Counted from the stretch's first letter, positions 8,345 to 18,144 are shown. The stretch: DNA of 64,000 bases from Verrucomicrobiia bacterium (GCA_035765895.1 DASTWL010000078.1:34619-98618); one strand, 5' to 3'. Numbers and translations: made by a program. Notes: generated by a model not told the origin, from the sequence alone.

Positions 8345-9184
8345 ATGCACGTGTTCGGCCGGGCACGATTTCTTCTGGTCGTGCTGGCGGGCTTGTTCGG
8401 TCCGCTCAATCTCCTTCACGCGGCGGACACGAGTTACAAGCAGGTGCTCGTCGTGCCGACGAACGACGCCGTGCTCGTGCGCCTGCCGCTGACCGATGTG
8501 ACCGGCAAGGTGCGGGTGAAGGAACAAGCTGCGGATGGCTTTGGTGTTCCGGTGGCGCCTTCCCGAACGCCCCTGGGCCGAAAGCACTACCTCGAATGGC
8601 AAATTGGCTACGACAGCCCGGGCACCAACAGCCCGAGCGTGGTGCCGGAAATCCACTTCACCCGCAAAGGCGAGACCAAATACGGCCATGAGCTGTCCGC
8701 CATCCTCCTGGCGGCGGTCCGGACCGGCGTGCTTTCAACCAATGACCTGCAACGCGCGTTGACCCAGCTTCGCACCCTTGCGGAAAACACCTTTGAAGAG
8801 CACGAAACCATCAAAACGGAAACCACCCCGGAGCGCGATGCCGCCGGCTTCGCCCGTTCGGTGCAGCGCGTCCCCCAGTTCACCAAAGTGACCGCGCACG
8901 GTTCCGTGCAAATCCAGCTCAAGCCCAAGCAGCGGGCCGTGGGTTACCAGGCGATGGTTTACGTCTGCCTCCCGATGGACCAAGTGCTCAACGCCGGCGG
9001 CGAACCGCGCAAAGCCGGCTCTGCCAAATCCAAAGAAACCGTCTTCTACCGCTTCGACCAGGCAAACGCCGACCTGCTGCTTGACGTGGTGCGCGCTTTC
9101 GGCATGGCGTCGGAACAACACAACGAGGATATGCATCACATTCTGGAGGCGATCTTGCGCGTCGCTTCCTCCGCAAGGCGGTAA
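8345..9184 (+). CDS. Exported protein of unknown function
   Basis: 279 residues from ATG at 8345, chosen because AGGA lies about 9 bases upstream and a clean signal peptide follows (RARFLLVVLAGLFGPLNLLHA, cleavage before ADT); ATG at 8309 would add 12 residues. The mature part has no recognised motif, one short cysteine-bearing segment (VYVCLPMD) and a C-terminal helical stretch. It diverges from the rRNA methyltransferase across about 80 bases. I do not recognise the family. Confidence 0.7.
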   Translation: MHVFGRARFLLVVLAGLFGPLNLLHAADTSYKQVLVVPTNDAVLVRLPLTDVTGKVRVKEQAADGFGVPVAPSRTPLGRKHYLEWQIGYDSPGTNSPSVVPEIHFTRKGETKYGHELSAILLAAVRTGVLSTNDLQRALTQLRTLAENTFEEHETIKTETTPERDAAGFARSVQRVPQFTKVTAHGSVQIQLKPKQRAVGYQAMVYVCLPMDQVLNAGGEPRKAGSAKSKETVFYRFDQANADLLLDVVRAFGMASEQHNEDMHHILEAILRVASSARR

Positions 9185-9250
9185 ACGGCATCGAGTGAAT
9201 ATCCACGTTGGACTGCGTTGCGCAGAAGCAAGTCTCGACTACAGTCTGGC

Positions 9251-10309
9251 ATGTTTATCAATGGCATCGGGACCGCCGTCCCCGCCCGGCGCTACACGCA
9301 GCAGGAATGCTGGGAAGCCCTGCGCACGGAACCGCGGTTTGGCGAACTTTCACCGCGCGCCCAGGCCATCGCACGCAAGGTTCTGACCGCCAAGAACGGC
9401 ATTGCCACCCGTCACCTCGCGCTCGATCCGCTGGCCGAGGCTTTCGATATCACGCCGGACGCATTGCACCGCCGATTTGCCCGCACGGCGCCCGCCCTGG
9501 CGGCGTTGGCGGCCGAACGGGCGCTGCAAACAAGCGCGATTGCGCCGGCCGAGTTGGATGGCCTGATCATCAGCACCTGCACCGGCTATCTCTGCCCCGG
9601 CCTGACCAGCTACGTGAGCGAGCGACTGGGACTGCCGGCCAGCGCTCTGTGCCTCGATCTCGTCGGCCAGGGGTGCGGCGCCGCCCTGCCAAATCTGCGG
9701 ACCGCAGAATCGCTGATTCACAGCGGCCGGGCGCAGCACGTGCTGTGTGTCTGTGTCGAAGTTTGCAGTGCCGCATTTTATTTGGACAACGATCCCGGCG
9801 TGCTGATCAGCGCCTGTCTGTTTGGCGATGGCGCCGCGGCCGCCGTGGTTTCGACCCGGCCATGTCCCCATCGACGTTCCGTTCGCTGGCGGAACAGCGA
9901 AACGGTGCTGCGACCTGAATTTCGTGACGAGCTCCGGTTCGAACAGCGTGGCGGAATGTTATTCAACGTGCTGAAGCCCTCCGTCTGCCGGCTGGCTGCC
10001 AGCGCCGCGGCGGAAGTCATGGCCCGGACATTGGGCGCTGCAGGCCGCCGTCAAGCTGACATCCGGGCCTGGGCCTGGCACCCCGGCGGCCGCGACGTGC
10101 TGCTGGCCCTGCGCGCGCAATTCGGTTTGTCCGACACCAACCTGCAACACAGCGCCGACGTGCTTCGGGACTTTGGTAATCTCAGCAGCCCCTCCGTGCT
10201 CTTCGTGCTCGACGCCATGCTGCAGAACAATTCGCCGCCGGGCCTTTGGTGGATGTCCAGCTTCGGTGCGGGCTTCAGTTGCCACGGAGCGCTCCTGGAA
10301 GTGGGCTAA
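9251..10309 (+). CDS. Type III polyketide synthase (chalcone/stilbene synthase superfamily)
   Basis: 352 residues from ATG at 9251 (GTAVPARRYTQQE is the family's start; ATG at 9218 would add 11 residues). The catalytic triad is visible: Cys142 in LDLVGQGCGAALPNL, His277 in AWAWHPGGRDVL and Asn310 in DFGNLSSPSVLF. A GDGAAAAVV segment and a final SFGAGFSCHGALLE complete the thiolase fold. Such enzymes condense a fatty acyl or aryl starter with malonyl-CoA into pyrones, resorcinols or phloroglucinols. Three bases before a methyltransferase and close to a flavoprotein, it most resembles alkylresorcinol synthases of phenolic-lipid operons. The starter unit cannot be read from sequence. Confidence 0.9.
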   Translation: MFINGIGTAVPARRYTQQECWEALRTEPRFGELSPRAQAIARKVLTAKNGIATRHLALDPLAEAFDITPDALHRRFARTAPALAALAAERALQTSAIAPAELDGLIISTCTGYLCPGLTSYVSERLGLPASALCLDLVGQGCGAALPNLRTAESLIHSGRAQHVLCVCVEVCSAAFYLDNDPGVLISACLFGDGAAAAVVSTRPCPHRRSVRWRNSETVLRPEFRDELRFEQRGGMLFNVLKPSVCRLAASAAAEVMARTLGAAGRRQADIRAWAWHPGGRDVLLALRAQFGLSDTNLQHSADVLRDFGNLSSPSVLFVLDAMLQNNSPPGLWWMSSFGAGFSCHGALLEVG

Positions 10310-10312
10310 CCG

Positions 10313-11005
10313 ATGAGACGCATCGTGCAATCGGAACTGCTCGACACGCTGCCGGCCGGCGATGCCGGCGCCCGGCATTCCCGCCGCGATCTCCGGCGCA
10401 TCAACGCATGGATGGGACACCGTTCCATGCTGACGCGCGCACTCCGCTCAACAACACCGGTTGCGCCCCGGCGAATCGTGGAGCTTGGAGCGGGTGATGG
10501 CACGCTGGCCCTGGCGGTGGCGACCCGGCTCAGTCGTCACTGGCCGGGGGTTGAAATCACGCTGGTCGATCAATACCACCTGGTCACCCCGGAAACGGAC
10601 GCCTCATTTCGCCGGCTCGGCTGGACTCCCCGCCTCGTTCAAGCCGACGCACGCATCTGGCTCGCCACTGCAGCAGGCGCCTGCGATGTGCTATGGGCCA
10701 ACTTATTTCTGCATCACTTTGACGCAGCCGATTTGCAAAGCCTGTTGCGGCGGGCTGGCGCCGCCGGCAATTCCTTTGTGGCGCTGGAGCCGCGCCGGCA
10801 TCTCACGGCCCGCGCTGGCTGTGAGTTGCTGCGGTTCATCGGATGCAACCACGTCACCCGCCACGATGCCCGCCTCAGCGTGCGGGCGGGCTTTCGCGGG
10901 CACGAACTCTCGGCGCTTTGGCCCGATCAAACCGGCTGGCGGCTCTGCGAACGGCCGGCTGGCGTGTTCAGCCACCTCTTCACCGCCACGCGGGCTCCAG
11001 CATGA
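10313..11005 (+). CDS. Class I SAM-dependent methyltransferase of the polyketide operon
   Basis: 230 residues. SAM motif I is IVELGAGDGTLALAVATRL, followed by ITLVDQYHLV (acidic ribose-binding region) and ANLFLHHFDAADLQSLL. The N-terminus MRRIVQSELLDTLPAGDAGARHSRRDL is characteristic of methyltransferases found beside type III polyketide synthases. It probably O- or C-methylates the phenolic or quinone product. The gene starts 3 bases after the synthase and its TGA overlaps the ATG of the flavoprotein (ATGA), so the three are translationally coupled. Confidence 0.85.
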   Translation: MRRIVQSELLDTLPAGDAGARHSRRDLRRINAWMGHRSMLTRALRSTTPVAPRRIVELGAGDGTLALAVATRLSRHWPGVEITLVDQYHLVTPETDASFRRLGWTPRLVQADARIWLATAAGACDVLWANLFLHHFDAADLQSLLRRAGAAGNSFVALEPRRHLTARAGCELLRFIGCNHVTRHDARLSVRAGFRGHELSALWPDQTGWRLCERPAGVFSHLFTATRAPA

Positions 11006-12042
11006 ATGACGCACGAACGATCACGATCGTAGGCGGCGGTCTTGCCGGATTAACCCTCGGCATCGCGTTGCGGCGGCGCGCCGTGCCAGTGACGATCTGG
11101 GAAGCCGGCCATTACCCGCGTCACCGCGTTTGTGGGGAATTCATTTCTGGGCGGGGACGTGCCCAGTTGAACGGCCTGGGCCTGGCCACATTGCTCACGG
11201 ATGCCGGTGCGCGGGAAGCCCGAACCACGGCATTCTTTACGAGCAAAACCGCCGGAGCCGTGCGAACGCTTCCCGAACCGGCTCTCTGCGTGTCCCGTCA
11301 CGCCCTCGATGCGGCGTTGGCCCGGCGCTTCCGTGATTGCGGTGGTGAACTGCGCGAAGGCGAACGCTGGCCGGGATCAATGAACCACGCCGGTCTGGTG
11401 CAGGCAACCGGACGGCGCGTTCAAGCCGCGGCAAATGGGTGGCGTTGGTTTGGATTGAAGGCGCATGCGCACAATGTCGAACTCGCCGCCGACTTGGAAA
11501 TGCATCTCCACCCAGATGGTTACGTTGGGCTCTGCCGGCTGGACAAGGGTTTAATCAATGTGTGCGGACTCTTTCGCCGACACCGAACAGCCGAGTTGTT
11601 GCCGTCCCGCACGGAAATGTTGCGCGGGCCCGTGGGTTCCCGGTTGCATCAACGGCTGACAAACGCCGTCTTCGTGCCCGACTCGGTCTGTGCCGTTGGC
11701 GGCCTGGACTTGCGGCCGAAACTCAATTCAGACAGCGGAGACTGCCGCATCGGCGATGCGATCACGATGATCCCGCCCTTCACGGGCAACGGTATGTCCA
11801 TGGCCATCGAGTCGGCCGAACTGGCGGCCGAACCGCTCGAATGTTGGAGCCGGGGAAACTGTTCGTGGTCCGAAACTCTCCAGTCCATCGTCACGCGTTG
11901 CGATGAAACTTTCCGCCACCGGCTTGCCTGGGCCAATCGGCTGCACAAGCTGATGCTCATCGGTCCGTTGCAACCCGCCATCGTCCGCCGGCTGTCGCGT
12001 TCCAAGTGGTCGTGGAATTTTCTCTTCGCGCATACTCGCTGA
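11002..12042 (+). CDS. FAD-dependent oxidoreductase/hydroxylase of the polyketide operon
   Basis: 346 residues from the ATG that overlaps the methyltransferase stop. The FAD Rossmann motif is at the very N-terminus (ITIVGGGLAGLTLGIAL), followed by WEAGHYPRHRVCGEFISGRG, the arrangement seen in geranylgeranyl-reductase-like and aromatic hydroxylase flavoproteins. A second FAD contact GDAITMIPPFTGNGMSMAIESAE is near residues 250-275. In this context it probably oxidises the resorcinol ring toward a quinone, as SrsC does in Streptomyces griseus; that role is inference from gene order. It ends next to a mobile-element scar. Confidence 0.85.
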   Translation: MNDARTITIVGGGLAGLTLGIALRRRAVPVTIWEAGHYPRHRVCGEFISGRGRAQLNGLGLATLLTDAGAREARTTAFFTSKTAGAVRTLPEPALCVSRHALDAALARRFRDCGGELREGERWPGSMNHAGLVQATGRRVQAAANGWRWFGLKAHAHNVELAADLEMHLHPDGYVGLCRLDKGLINVCGLFRRHRTAELLPSRTEMLRGPVGSRLHQRLTNAVFVPDSVCAVGGLDLRPKLNSDSGDCRIGDAITMIPPFTGNGMSMAIESAELAAEPLECWSRGNCSWSETLQSIVTRCDETFRHRLAWANRLHKLMLIGPLQPAIVRRLSRSKWSWNFLFAHTR

Positions 12043-12079
12043 CGTGATTAGAGCGCCGGTCTCCGCCCCGGCGCGCACA

Positions 12080-12267
12080 TCGTATTGCGTCCGGAATCAC
12101 CAGCCACCGATACCCGTCTCTGAACCTCGCACTGCTGACCCCCCACTCTTCCGCCACCCGACACAACTTCGCCTTCACCAGATTGCTTTCAATGTAACGG
12201 ATGGCCGTCTTCTCCTGCGCCTCATTGCGCATGAAGGGGTCCCAATACTCGCGTTCCCAGAACGATT
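12080..12267 (-). pseudogene. C-terminal remnant of a REP-associated tyrosine transposase (RAYT, Y1_Tnp family)
   Basis: On the minus strand about 60 codons read SFWEREYWDPFMRNEAQE, IRYIESNLVKAKLC and EEWGVSSARFRDGYRWLVIP, the standard C-terminal third of RAYT/transposase-17-like proteins. The N-terminal half with the HUH motif and catalytic tyrosine is missing: immediately upstream lies a REP-like palindrome and then an unrelated DUF1829 fragment. The 3' end runs up to the end of the flavoprotein gene on the other strand. A dead gene fragment. Confidence 0.72.
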
Positions 12268-12290
12268 GGAGCGCCGAACTCCGATTCGGC
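12268..12290 (+). repeat. REP-like palindromic element, copy 1
   Basis: GGAGC followed by GCCGAA-CTCCGA-TTCGGC, a 6-bp stem with a 6-base loop. Copy 2 at 12691-12713 is the same 23 bases inverted with one mismatch. It abuts the RAYT remnant, the protein family that mobilises REPs. Confidence 0.8.
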
Positions 12291-12325
12291 ACAATGATCA
12301 GGCTTCGCTTCACGCTCGCGTAGAA

Positions 12326-12690
12326 CTACGCTGTCAGAACTGAAATATCTGCCTCACGCTTGCTCCACGGAATGGCTTTGATACCGTAGGCTGTCAACGC
12401 AGATATGTGCTCTGAGTTGATTTCTCCTTCCGAATCGTTGATGAACGCGTAGGCGACCAAATCCCCTCTGCCGCGTTCGCGTTCCACATCCGAAACCATG
12501 AAAGCCAAACTAGCCGCTTTGTCCTTTGTCAAACGATTGATGGCTTGAACCACGCCTTCTGGCTTATTGCCGCGCGGAGGTATTGCAATATCAAATTTGT
12601 GGTCGAAGCCGCTGTATCCACTGAGCTTTACATCGCGGAACAAGGGAACATTCTTCAAACGAAGAAACTTTTCCACGTCCTTCCCTTCAC
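12326..12690 (-). pseudogene. DUF1829-type C-terminal fragment, N-terminus lost at a REP-like element
   Basis: About 115 codons read LSGYSGFDHKFDIAIPP, GVVQAINRLTKDKAASLAFM, GDLVAYAFIND and AYGIKAIPWSKREADISVL, matching the C-terminal half of two-domain DUF1828/DUF1829 proteins, which are associated with toxin-antitoxin or defence settings. A GTG at 12676 could start it, but the preceding codons (EGKDVEKF) still look homologous and then run into the REP-like palindrome, so the gene is 5'-truncated rather than short by design. Its stop follows directly after the expected family end. Function of the family is unknown. Confidence 0.62.
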
Positions 12691-12713
12691 GCCGAACCGG
12701 AGTTCGGCGCTCC
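12691..12713 (-). repeat. REP-like palindromic element, copy 2 (inverted)
   Basis: GCCGAA-CCGGAG-TTCGGC followed by GCTCC; reverse complement of copy 1 with one difference in the loop. It lies 6 bases from the acnA stop codon and could also affect the 3' end of the acnA transcript. Confidence 0.8.
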
Positions 12714-12718
12714 GCGGA

Positions 12719-15418
12719 CTACGCCTTCGCAATCAACTGGCGAAGCACATACGGCAGGATGCCGCCGTGCTGGTAGTAATCAATCTCGATGGGCGTATCA
12801 ATGCGGCAGCGGACGGGGACGTTCTCGACCGCGCCGTCCTTGCGCGCGATCTTGAGCGTGAGGTCTTGCTGCGGCTTGAGGTTCGCGTCGAGGCCGACAA
12901 CGTCGTAGGTCTCGGTGCCGTCGAGCTTCAAGGTCTGCGCCGTGGTGCCGTCCTTGAACTGCAGCGGCAGCACGCCCATGCCGACCAAGTTGCTGCGGTG
13001 GATGCGCTCGAAGCTCTGCGCCACGACGACTTTCACGCCAAGCAGGTTCGTGCCCTTCGCGGCCCAGTCGCGCGATGAACCCGTGCCGTATTCCTGTCCG
13101 GCAATCACGATGAGCGGCGTGCCCTTGGCTTGATAGGCCATGGACGCATCAAAGATGGAAGTCTCCTGACCATCCGGCCCGAGCGTGATGCCTCCCTCTT
13201 TGCCGCCGAGCATCAGGTTCTTGATGCGGACATTGGCGAACGTGCCGCGGGTCATGATGCGGTCATTGCCGCGGCGCGAGCCGTAGCTGTTGAAATCGGC
13301 GAACTCGACGCCGTTGTCGGTGAGGAATTTTCCTGCAGGCGAAGATTTCTTGATCGCGCCGGCGGGCGAGATGTGGTCGGTGGTGACGCTGTCGCCGAAG
13401 ATGCCGAGCGCGCGCGCGCCGGTGATGGGCTTGATGCTGCCGGGCGCGAGCGAGAAGTTCTCGAAGAACGGCGGCTCTTGAATGTAGGTGGACTGGCGGT
13501 CCCACTCATAAACGTTGCCGGTGCTGGACGGGATTTCGTTCCACTTCGGATTCTGCGCGGCGAAATCCTTGTAGAGCTTGCGGAACACTTCGGGCTTGAG
13601 CGCGGATTGCATCGCGTCGCGGACTTCCTGGAGCGTGGGCCAGATGTCGGCGAGGTAAACCGCGTTGCCTTCCTTGTCGTTGCCGATGGGTTCGCAGCTC
13701 AGGTCAATGTCCACACGGCCGGCGAGCGCGAACGCGACGACGAGCGGTGGCGACATGAGGAAGTTCGACTTCACGTTCTGATGCACGCGGGCCTCGAAGT
13801 TGCGGTTGCCCGAGAGCACGCTGGCGGTGACGAAATCGTTCTTCACGATGGCGTCCTCGATGGCTGGATCGAGCGGGCCGGAGTTGCCGATGCACGTCGT
13901 GCAGCCATAGCCGACCGTGTTGAACTTGAGCTTGTTCAGGTAAGGCTGAAGGCCGGTCTTCTTGAGGTAATCGGTCACGACGCGCGATCCGGGGGCGAGC
14001 GAGGCCTTCACGGCGGGATTCACCTTGAGGCCCTTCTCGACGGCTTTCTTCGCGAGCAAACCGGCGGCGAGCATCACGCTCGGGTTACTGGTGTTCGTGC
14101 AACTCGTGATGGCGGCGATGACAACCGAGCCTGTGCCGATGGCGGCCTTCTTCTTCGCAGCCGTCTCGACTTTGACGGACTTGCCGAAGACTTGGCGTGT
14201 CTTGCCGAAACCGTTTTCGGTGACCGGGCGTTGCACGGCGTTGAAGAATTCGCGGCGGAGATTGCCGAGTTCGATGCGGTCCTGCGGACGCTTCGGGCCG
14301 GCGACGCTGGGCTTCACGGTCGCGAGGTCGAGTTCGACGACTTGCGAGTATTCAATCTGGCCGGCCTGCGGAATGCCCCAGAGACCCTGCGCCTTGTAAT
14401 AGTTCTCATACATCTTGCAGTGCGCCTCGCTGCGGCCGGTGGCGCGGAGGTAGTTCACGCACTCCTCATCAACCGGGAAGAATCCCATCGTCGCGCCGTA
14501 TTCCGGGGCCATGTTCGCGATGGTGGCGCGGTCAACCACAGGCAACGCCACCGCGCCCGGGCCGAAGAATTCGACGAACTTGCCGACGACCTTGGTCTTG
14601 CGGAGCAGTTGCGTAACAGTGAGCGCGAGATCGGTGGCGGTGACGCCTTCCTTGATCGCGCCGGTAAGATGCACGCCCACGACATCCGGCGTGAGGAAAT
14701 AAACCGGCTGACCGAGCATGCCCGCTTCCGCTTCGATGCCGCCGACGCCCCAGCCGACGATGCCGAGACCGTTGATCATCGTGGTGTGCGAGTCCGTGCC
14801 GACGAGCGTGTCCGGATAGTAAACACCGCCCGCTTCGATCACGCCCTTGGCGAGGTATTCGAGGTTCACCTGATGCACGATGCCGATGCCGGGCGGGACG
14901 ACCTTGAACGTGTCGAACGCCTGCATGCCCCACTTGAGGAACTGGTAGCGCTCGCGGTTGCGGCTGAATTCCAGTTCGAGATTCTTCTGCATCGAATCGG
15001 GCGCGCCGGCGAAGTCCACCTGCACGGAGTGGTCCACGACGAGGTCCACGGGCACGAGTGGCTCGATGATCTTGGGATTCTTGCCGATCTTGTTCACCGC
15101 GCTGCGCATCGCCGCGAGGTCCACGAGCAACGGCACCCCCGTGAAGTCCTGCAACACGATGCGCGCGACGACGAAGGGAATCTCCTCGGTGCGCGGCGCG
15201 GTGGGTTTCCAATTGGCGAGTTCGCGCACGGCGGCTTCACTGACCTTCTTGCCGTCGCAATTGCGCAGGATGGACTCCAGCACGAGACGGATGGACACGG
15301 GCAGCCTGGAGACGGCGCCGACGCCGGCGGTTTCCAGCGCAGGCAGGGAGTAAAAATGTCCCTGCTTGCCGTTGCCGAGGTCAAACGTCTGCCGTGTGTT
15401 GAACAAGTTGTGGCTCAT
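12719..15418 (-). CDS. acnA: Aconitate hydratase A (TCA cycle)
   Basis: 899 residues, the normal AcnA/IRP length. The three [4Fe-4S] ligands are in [13 protein letters not shown] and [41 protein letters not shown] and the swivel-domain [20 protein letters not shown] are also clear. It isomerises citrate to isocitrate in the cytosol. A promoter with TTGACA lies upstream. The stop codon is followed within a few bases by a REP-like element. Nothing unusual in the enzyme itself. Confidence 0.97.
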   Translation of the reverse strand: MSHNLFNTRQTFDLGNGKQGHFYSLPALETAGVGAVSRLPVSIRLVLESILRNCDGKKVSEAAVRELANWKPTAPRTEEIPFVVARIVLQDFTGVPLLVDLAAMRSAVNKIGKNPKIIEPLVPVDLVVDHSVQVDFAGAPDSMQKNLELEFSRNRERYQFLKWGMQAFDTFKVVPPGIGIVHQVNLEYLAKGVIEAGGVYYPDTLVGTDSHTTMINGLGIVGWGVGGIEAEAGMLGQPVYFLTPDVVGVHLTGAIKEGVTATDLALTVTQLLRKTKVVGKFVEFFGPGAVALPVVDRATIANMAPEYGATMGFFPVDEECVNYLRATGRSEAHCKMYENYYKAQGLWGIPQAGQIEYSQVVELDLATVKPSVAGPKRPQDRIELGNLRREFFNAVQRPVTENGFGKTRQVFGKSVKVETAAKKKAAIGTGSVVIAAITSCTNTSNPSVMLAAGLLAKKAVEKGLKVNPAVKASLAPGSRVVTDYLKKTGLQPYLNKLKFNTVGYGCTTCIGNSGPLDPAIEDAIVKNDFVTASVLSGNRNFEARVHQNVKSNFLMSPPLVVAFALAGRVDIDLSCEPIGNDKEGNAVYLADIWPTLQEVRDAMQSALKPEVFRKLYKDFAAQNPKWNEIPSSTGNVYEWDRQSTYIQEPPFFENFSLAPGSIKPITGARALGIFGDSVTTDHISPAGAIKKSSPAGKFLTDNGVEFADFNSYGSRRGNDRIMTRGTFANVRIKNLMLGGKEGGITLGPDGQETSIFDASMAYQAKGTPLIVIAGQEYGTGSSRDWAAKGTNLLGVKVVVAQSFERIHRSNLVGMGVLPLQFKDGTTAQTLKLDGTETYDVVGLDANLKPQQDLTLKIARKDGAVENVPVRCRIDTPIEIDYYQHGGILPYVLRQLIAKA

Positions 15419-15463
15419 AGAATCCTGAATTGGCCGCCGGAAGTTGTTCCCGTCGGAACTTGA

Positions 15464-15492
15464 AAAATGAGGATTGCCGCGCAGGGTGTCAA
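15464..15492 (-). promoter_or_regulatory. Probable sigma-70-type promoter of acnA
   Basis: On the minus strand TTGACA (15487-15492), a 17-base spacer, then CATTTT (15464-15469), about 45 bases before the acnA ATG. The -35 is perfect, the -10 weak. Confidence 0.5.
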
Positions 15493-15571
15493 GCGGAGCG
15501 CACCCGGCTGGCGGTTGACGGCCAAAATCACCCCGTGCGGGACGGAGAATCCATGCTATCTTGCGCCGCCG

Positions 15572-16537
15572 ATGACGAGATCATCCCGCCGAAAATTCCT
15601 TAAAATCAGCGGCGTTGCCGCCGGCATGGCCGCGGCCAGCGCGTCCGCCTGGGTGGGCTTTTCCAATTCCCGCCTCGCACGCATGACCCGGCAGATTGCA
15701 AAAGACACCCTGCGCAATCCCGCGCCGCCGCCGGTCGTTCCCACGCCGGCGCGATGGAATGACAACCAAGTCACGCTCACCTGGATTGGGCACGCCACGG
15801 TCCTCATCAATTTCTACGGCGTGAGGATTCTCACCGATCCGGCGTTCAGCGATCGCGTCGGGATTGATTTGGGACTGCTGACGCTGGGCCCGAAACGTTA
15901 CGTTGCGCCCGCGCTTGCGTTTGCCGAGTTGCCGCCCGTTGACTTGGTGCTGCTGTCGCATGCGCACATGGACCACATGGATCTGCCCACCCTCGCCCGG
16001 CTCAAGTCCAATCAGACGGTGATTACCGCGCGCGAGACTTCGGAAATCCTGCAACCCACCCGCCTCACCAACGTCACGGAACTGGATTGGGGCGAAACCA
16101 AAACGCTCCGGACGGCCAAGGGGGAATTGCGCGTGGAAGCCTTTGAAGTAAAGCACTGGGGTCGGCGCTGGCCGGGTGACAAACCGCGCGGCTACAACGG
16201 CTATGTGCTACGGCGCGAGGGACGGGCGCTGATTTTCGGCGGCGACACGGCGTTGACGCCATTGTTCCGCAACTTGCGCACGGCCGGGCCTTACGCGGCC
16301 GCCCTCATGCCCATCGGCGCCTACAATCCCTGGATTCGCAACCATTGCACGCCCGAGGAGGCATTGCGCATGGCCGACATGGCCGGCGCGGAATGGGTGG
16401 CGCCCATCCATCACGCGACGTTCAAGCTGAGCGACGAGCCCATGCACGAACCGCTGGAACGGTTCCAGACGGCCATCGCCAAGGAACGCGACCGGCTCGT
16501 GCTCAAGGAAGTCGGCGGCACCGCGACGCTGACCTGA
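15572..16537 (+). CDS. Tat-exported metallo-beta-lactamase-fold hydrolase (UlaG/NAPE-PLD-like)
   Basis: 321 residues from ATG at 15572, chosen because it places a twin-arginine signal ([20 protein letters not shown]) at the N-terminus. The metallo-beta-lactamase motifs are [26 protein letters not shown] (HxHxDH), VKHWGRRW and IFGGDTALT, with a late PIHHATF. This subfamily includes NAPE-hydrolysing phospholipase D and UlaG-like lactonases, which bind two metal ions; the substrate here is unknown. It diverges from acnA and is monocistronic. Confidence 0.85.
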   Translation: MTRSSRRKFLKISGVAAGMAAASASAWVGFSNSRLARMTRQIAKDTLRNPAPPPVVPTPARWNDNQVTLTWIGHATVLINFYGVRILTDPAFSDRVGIDLGLLTLGPKRYVAPALAFAELPPVDLVLLSHAHMDHMDLPTLARLKSNQTVITARETSEILQPTRLTNVTELDWGETKTLRTAKGELRVEAFEVKHWGRRWPGDKPRGYNGYVLRREGRALIFGGDTALTPLFRNLRTAGPYAAALMPIGAYNPWIRNHCTPEEALRMADMAGAEWVAPIHHATFKLSDEPMHEPLERFQTAIAKERDRLVLKEVGGTATLT

Positions 16538-16667
16538 TTACCCAGCAGCGCGTCGCTTGGGACCGCAGATGGAACGCGGCTAACGCCGGCCATCAGCGCA
16601 AATTGAAAACGCGGTCGTCCCGGCGGCCCGATTGACTTGCCCGGCGCGCGTCCGTAGCTTGCCTCCA

Positions 16668-17546
16668 ATGAAGTTGCTGCAAGATTCCCTGCTGGAGCTG
16701 ATCCGTCGCACCTCCGCTGAAATTCCCGACGACGTCCATCGCGCCACGCTCGCCGCGCTCGAAGCCGAAAAGAAGGGCACCATCGCCGAGTCCGCGATGA
16801 AAATCATCGAGCAGAACATCGAGCTGGCGAAACGCAAATCCCAGCCCATCTGCCAGGACACCGGCAGCGTGATTTTCTACGTGGATTGCCCCGTTGGCTT
16901 CGACCAGATCGCCTTCGAGGAGGCCGCGCGACACGCGGTCGTGGAAGCGACGAAAAAGGGTTTTCTCCGCCAGAACTCCGTGGATTCCCTCACCGGCAAG
17001 AACGACGGCACGAATCTTGGACCCGGTGCACCCACGCTGCATTTCCATCAGCATCGCTCGCCGGAGGTCAGCGTGCGCCTGATGCTCAAAGGCGGCGGCT
17101 GCGAAAACGTCGGTGCGCAATACTCGCTCCCGCAGGAGAAGCTCAAGGCCAACCGCGACCTCGATGGCTGCCGCAAGGCGGTCCTCGACGCGGTGTTGCA
17201 GGCGCAGGGCAAGGGCTGCGGCCCCGGCATCCTCGGCGTATGCATCGGCGGCGACCGCGCTACTGGCTACGAACATTCCAAGGTGCAACTGCTCCGCAAG
17301 ATTGACGACGACAACTCCAACCCCGAACTCGACAAGCTGGAGAAGGACATCGTCGAGACCGCGAACAAACTCGGCATCGGCCCGATGGGTTTCGGCGGCA
17401 AGACGACGCTGCTTGGCTGCAAGATCGGCGTGTTGAACCGCGTGCCCGCCTCGTATTTCGTCAGCGTCAGCTACATGTGCTGGGCCTATCGCCGGCAAGG
17501 TGTAGTGCTAAGCGCAGACGGTGGGATTGGGAAGTGGCTCTACTAA
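16668..17546 (+). CDS. Class I fumarate hydratase, alpha subunit (N-terminal half)
   Basis: 292 residues from ATG at 16668. The segments QPICQDTGSVIFYV, GGGCENVGAQYSLP and GKGCGPGILGVCIGGDR carry the cysteines that bind the [4Fe-4S] cluster of FumA-type fumarases and tartrate dehydratases. In this organism the enzyme is split in two genes, alpha and beta. It hydrates fumarate to malate. The beta gene follows after 22 bases. Fumarase is preferred over L-tartrate dehydratase because acnA lies close by and no tartrate genes are visible. Confidence 0.9.
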   Translation: MKLLQDSLLELIRRTSAEIPDDVHRATLAALEAEKKGTIAESAMKIIEQNIELAKRKSQPICQDTGSVIFYVDCPVGFDQIAFEEAARHAVVEATKKGFLRQNSVDSLTGKNDGTNLGPGAPTLHFHQHRSPEVSVRLMLKGGGCENVGAQYSLPQEKLKANRDLDGCRKAVLDAVLQAQGKGCGPGILGVCIGGDRATGYEHSKVQLLRKIDDDNSNPELDKLEKDIVETANKLGIGPMGFGGKTTLLGCKIGVLNRVPASYFVSVSYMCWAYRRQGVVLSADGGIGKWLY

Positions 17547-17568
17547 ACACCAACCATTTCAGATATCG

Positions 17569-18144
17569 ATGATCAAACTTACCACTCCGATTTCCGAAGC
17601 CACCATCCGTTCGCTCAAAGTCGGCGACGAGGTGCAAATCACCGGCACGCTGTTCACTGGACGCGACGCCGTTCACAAGTATCTGCACGAAGGCGGCAAG
17701 CTGCCCGCCGGCGTGAACCTCGCCAACGGCGTGCTCTATCATTGCGGTCCCGTCGTCATCAAGGACGAGCAGGGCCAGTGGAAATGCGTCGCCGCCGGCC
17801 CGACCACGTCCATCCGCGAGGAGCCGTATCAATGGCAGGTCATCCGCGACTGCCGGCTGCGCGGCGTCATCGGCAAGGGCGGCATGGGCGACAAGACTGT
17901 CGCAGCATGTCAGGAGCATGGCTGTGTTTATCTTCACGCCGTCGGTGGTGCGGCGCAGGTGCTCGCCGAGTGCGTCAGCCGTGTGAAGGGCGTTTACATG
18001 ATGGAAGAATTCGGTGCGCCCGAAGCCATCTGGGAATTCGAGGTGAAGGACTTCCCCGCCGTTGTCACGATCGATTCGCACGGCGGTTCACTGCACAAGG
18101 AAGTCTTCGCCGCCAGCCAGGCCGAACTGGCGAAGCATGTGTGA
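17569..18144 (+). CDS. Class I fumarate hydratase, beta subunit (C-terminal half)
   Basis: 191 residues from ATG at 17569. GDEVQITGTLFTGRDAVHKYL, NGVLYHCGPVV, GPTTSIREEPY and IGKGGMGDKT are the standard motifs of the fumarase C-terminal swivel domain. It forms the active site together with the alpha subunit encoded immediately upstream, an arrangement widespread outside Proteobacteria where the two halves are fused in FumA. An open frame extends upstream but overlaps alpha. Confidence 0.92.
   Translation: MIKLTTPISEATIRSLKVGDEVQITGTLFTGRDAVHKYLHEGGKLPAGVNLANGVLYHCGPVVIKDEQGQWKCVAAGPTTSIREEPYQWQVIRDCRLRGVIGKGGMGDKTVAACQEHGCVYLHAVGGAAQVLAECVSRVKGVYMMEEFGAPEAIWEFEVKDFPAVVTIDSHGGSLHKEVFAASQAELAKHV

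Noticed and set aside
12043..12718. Possibility that the DUF1829 fragment is a complete small gene in a toxin-antitoxin pair
   Set aside because: The homologous part runs into the REP-like element upstream, so the N-terminal half is missing, and no partner gene is present.
13130..15463. 777-codon plus-strand frame opposite acnA
   Set aside because: Mirror of acnA codon periodicity; no recognisable protein features.
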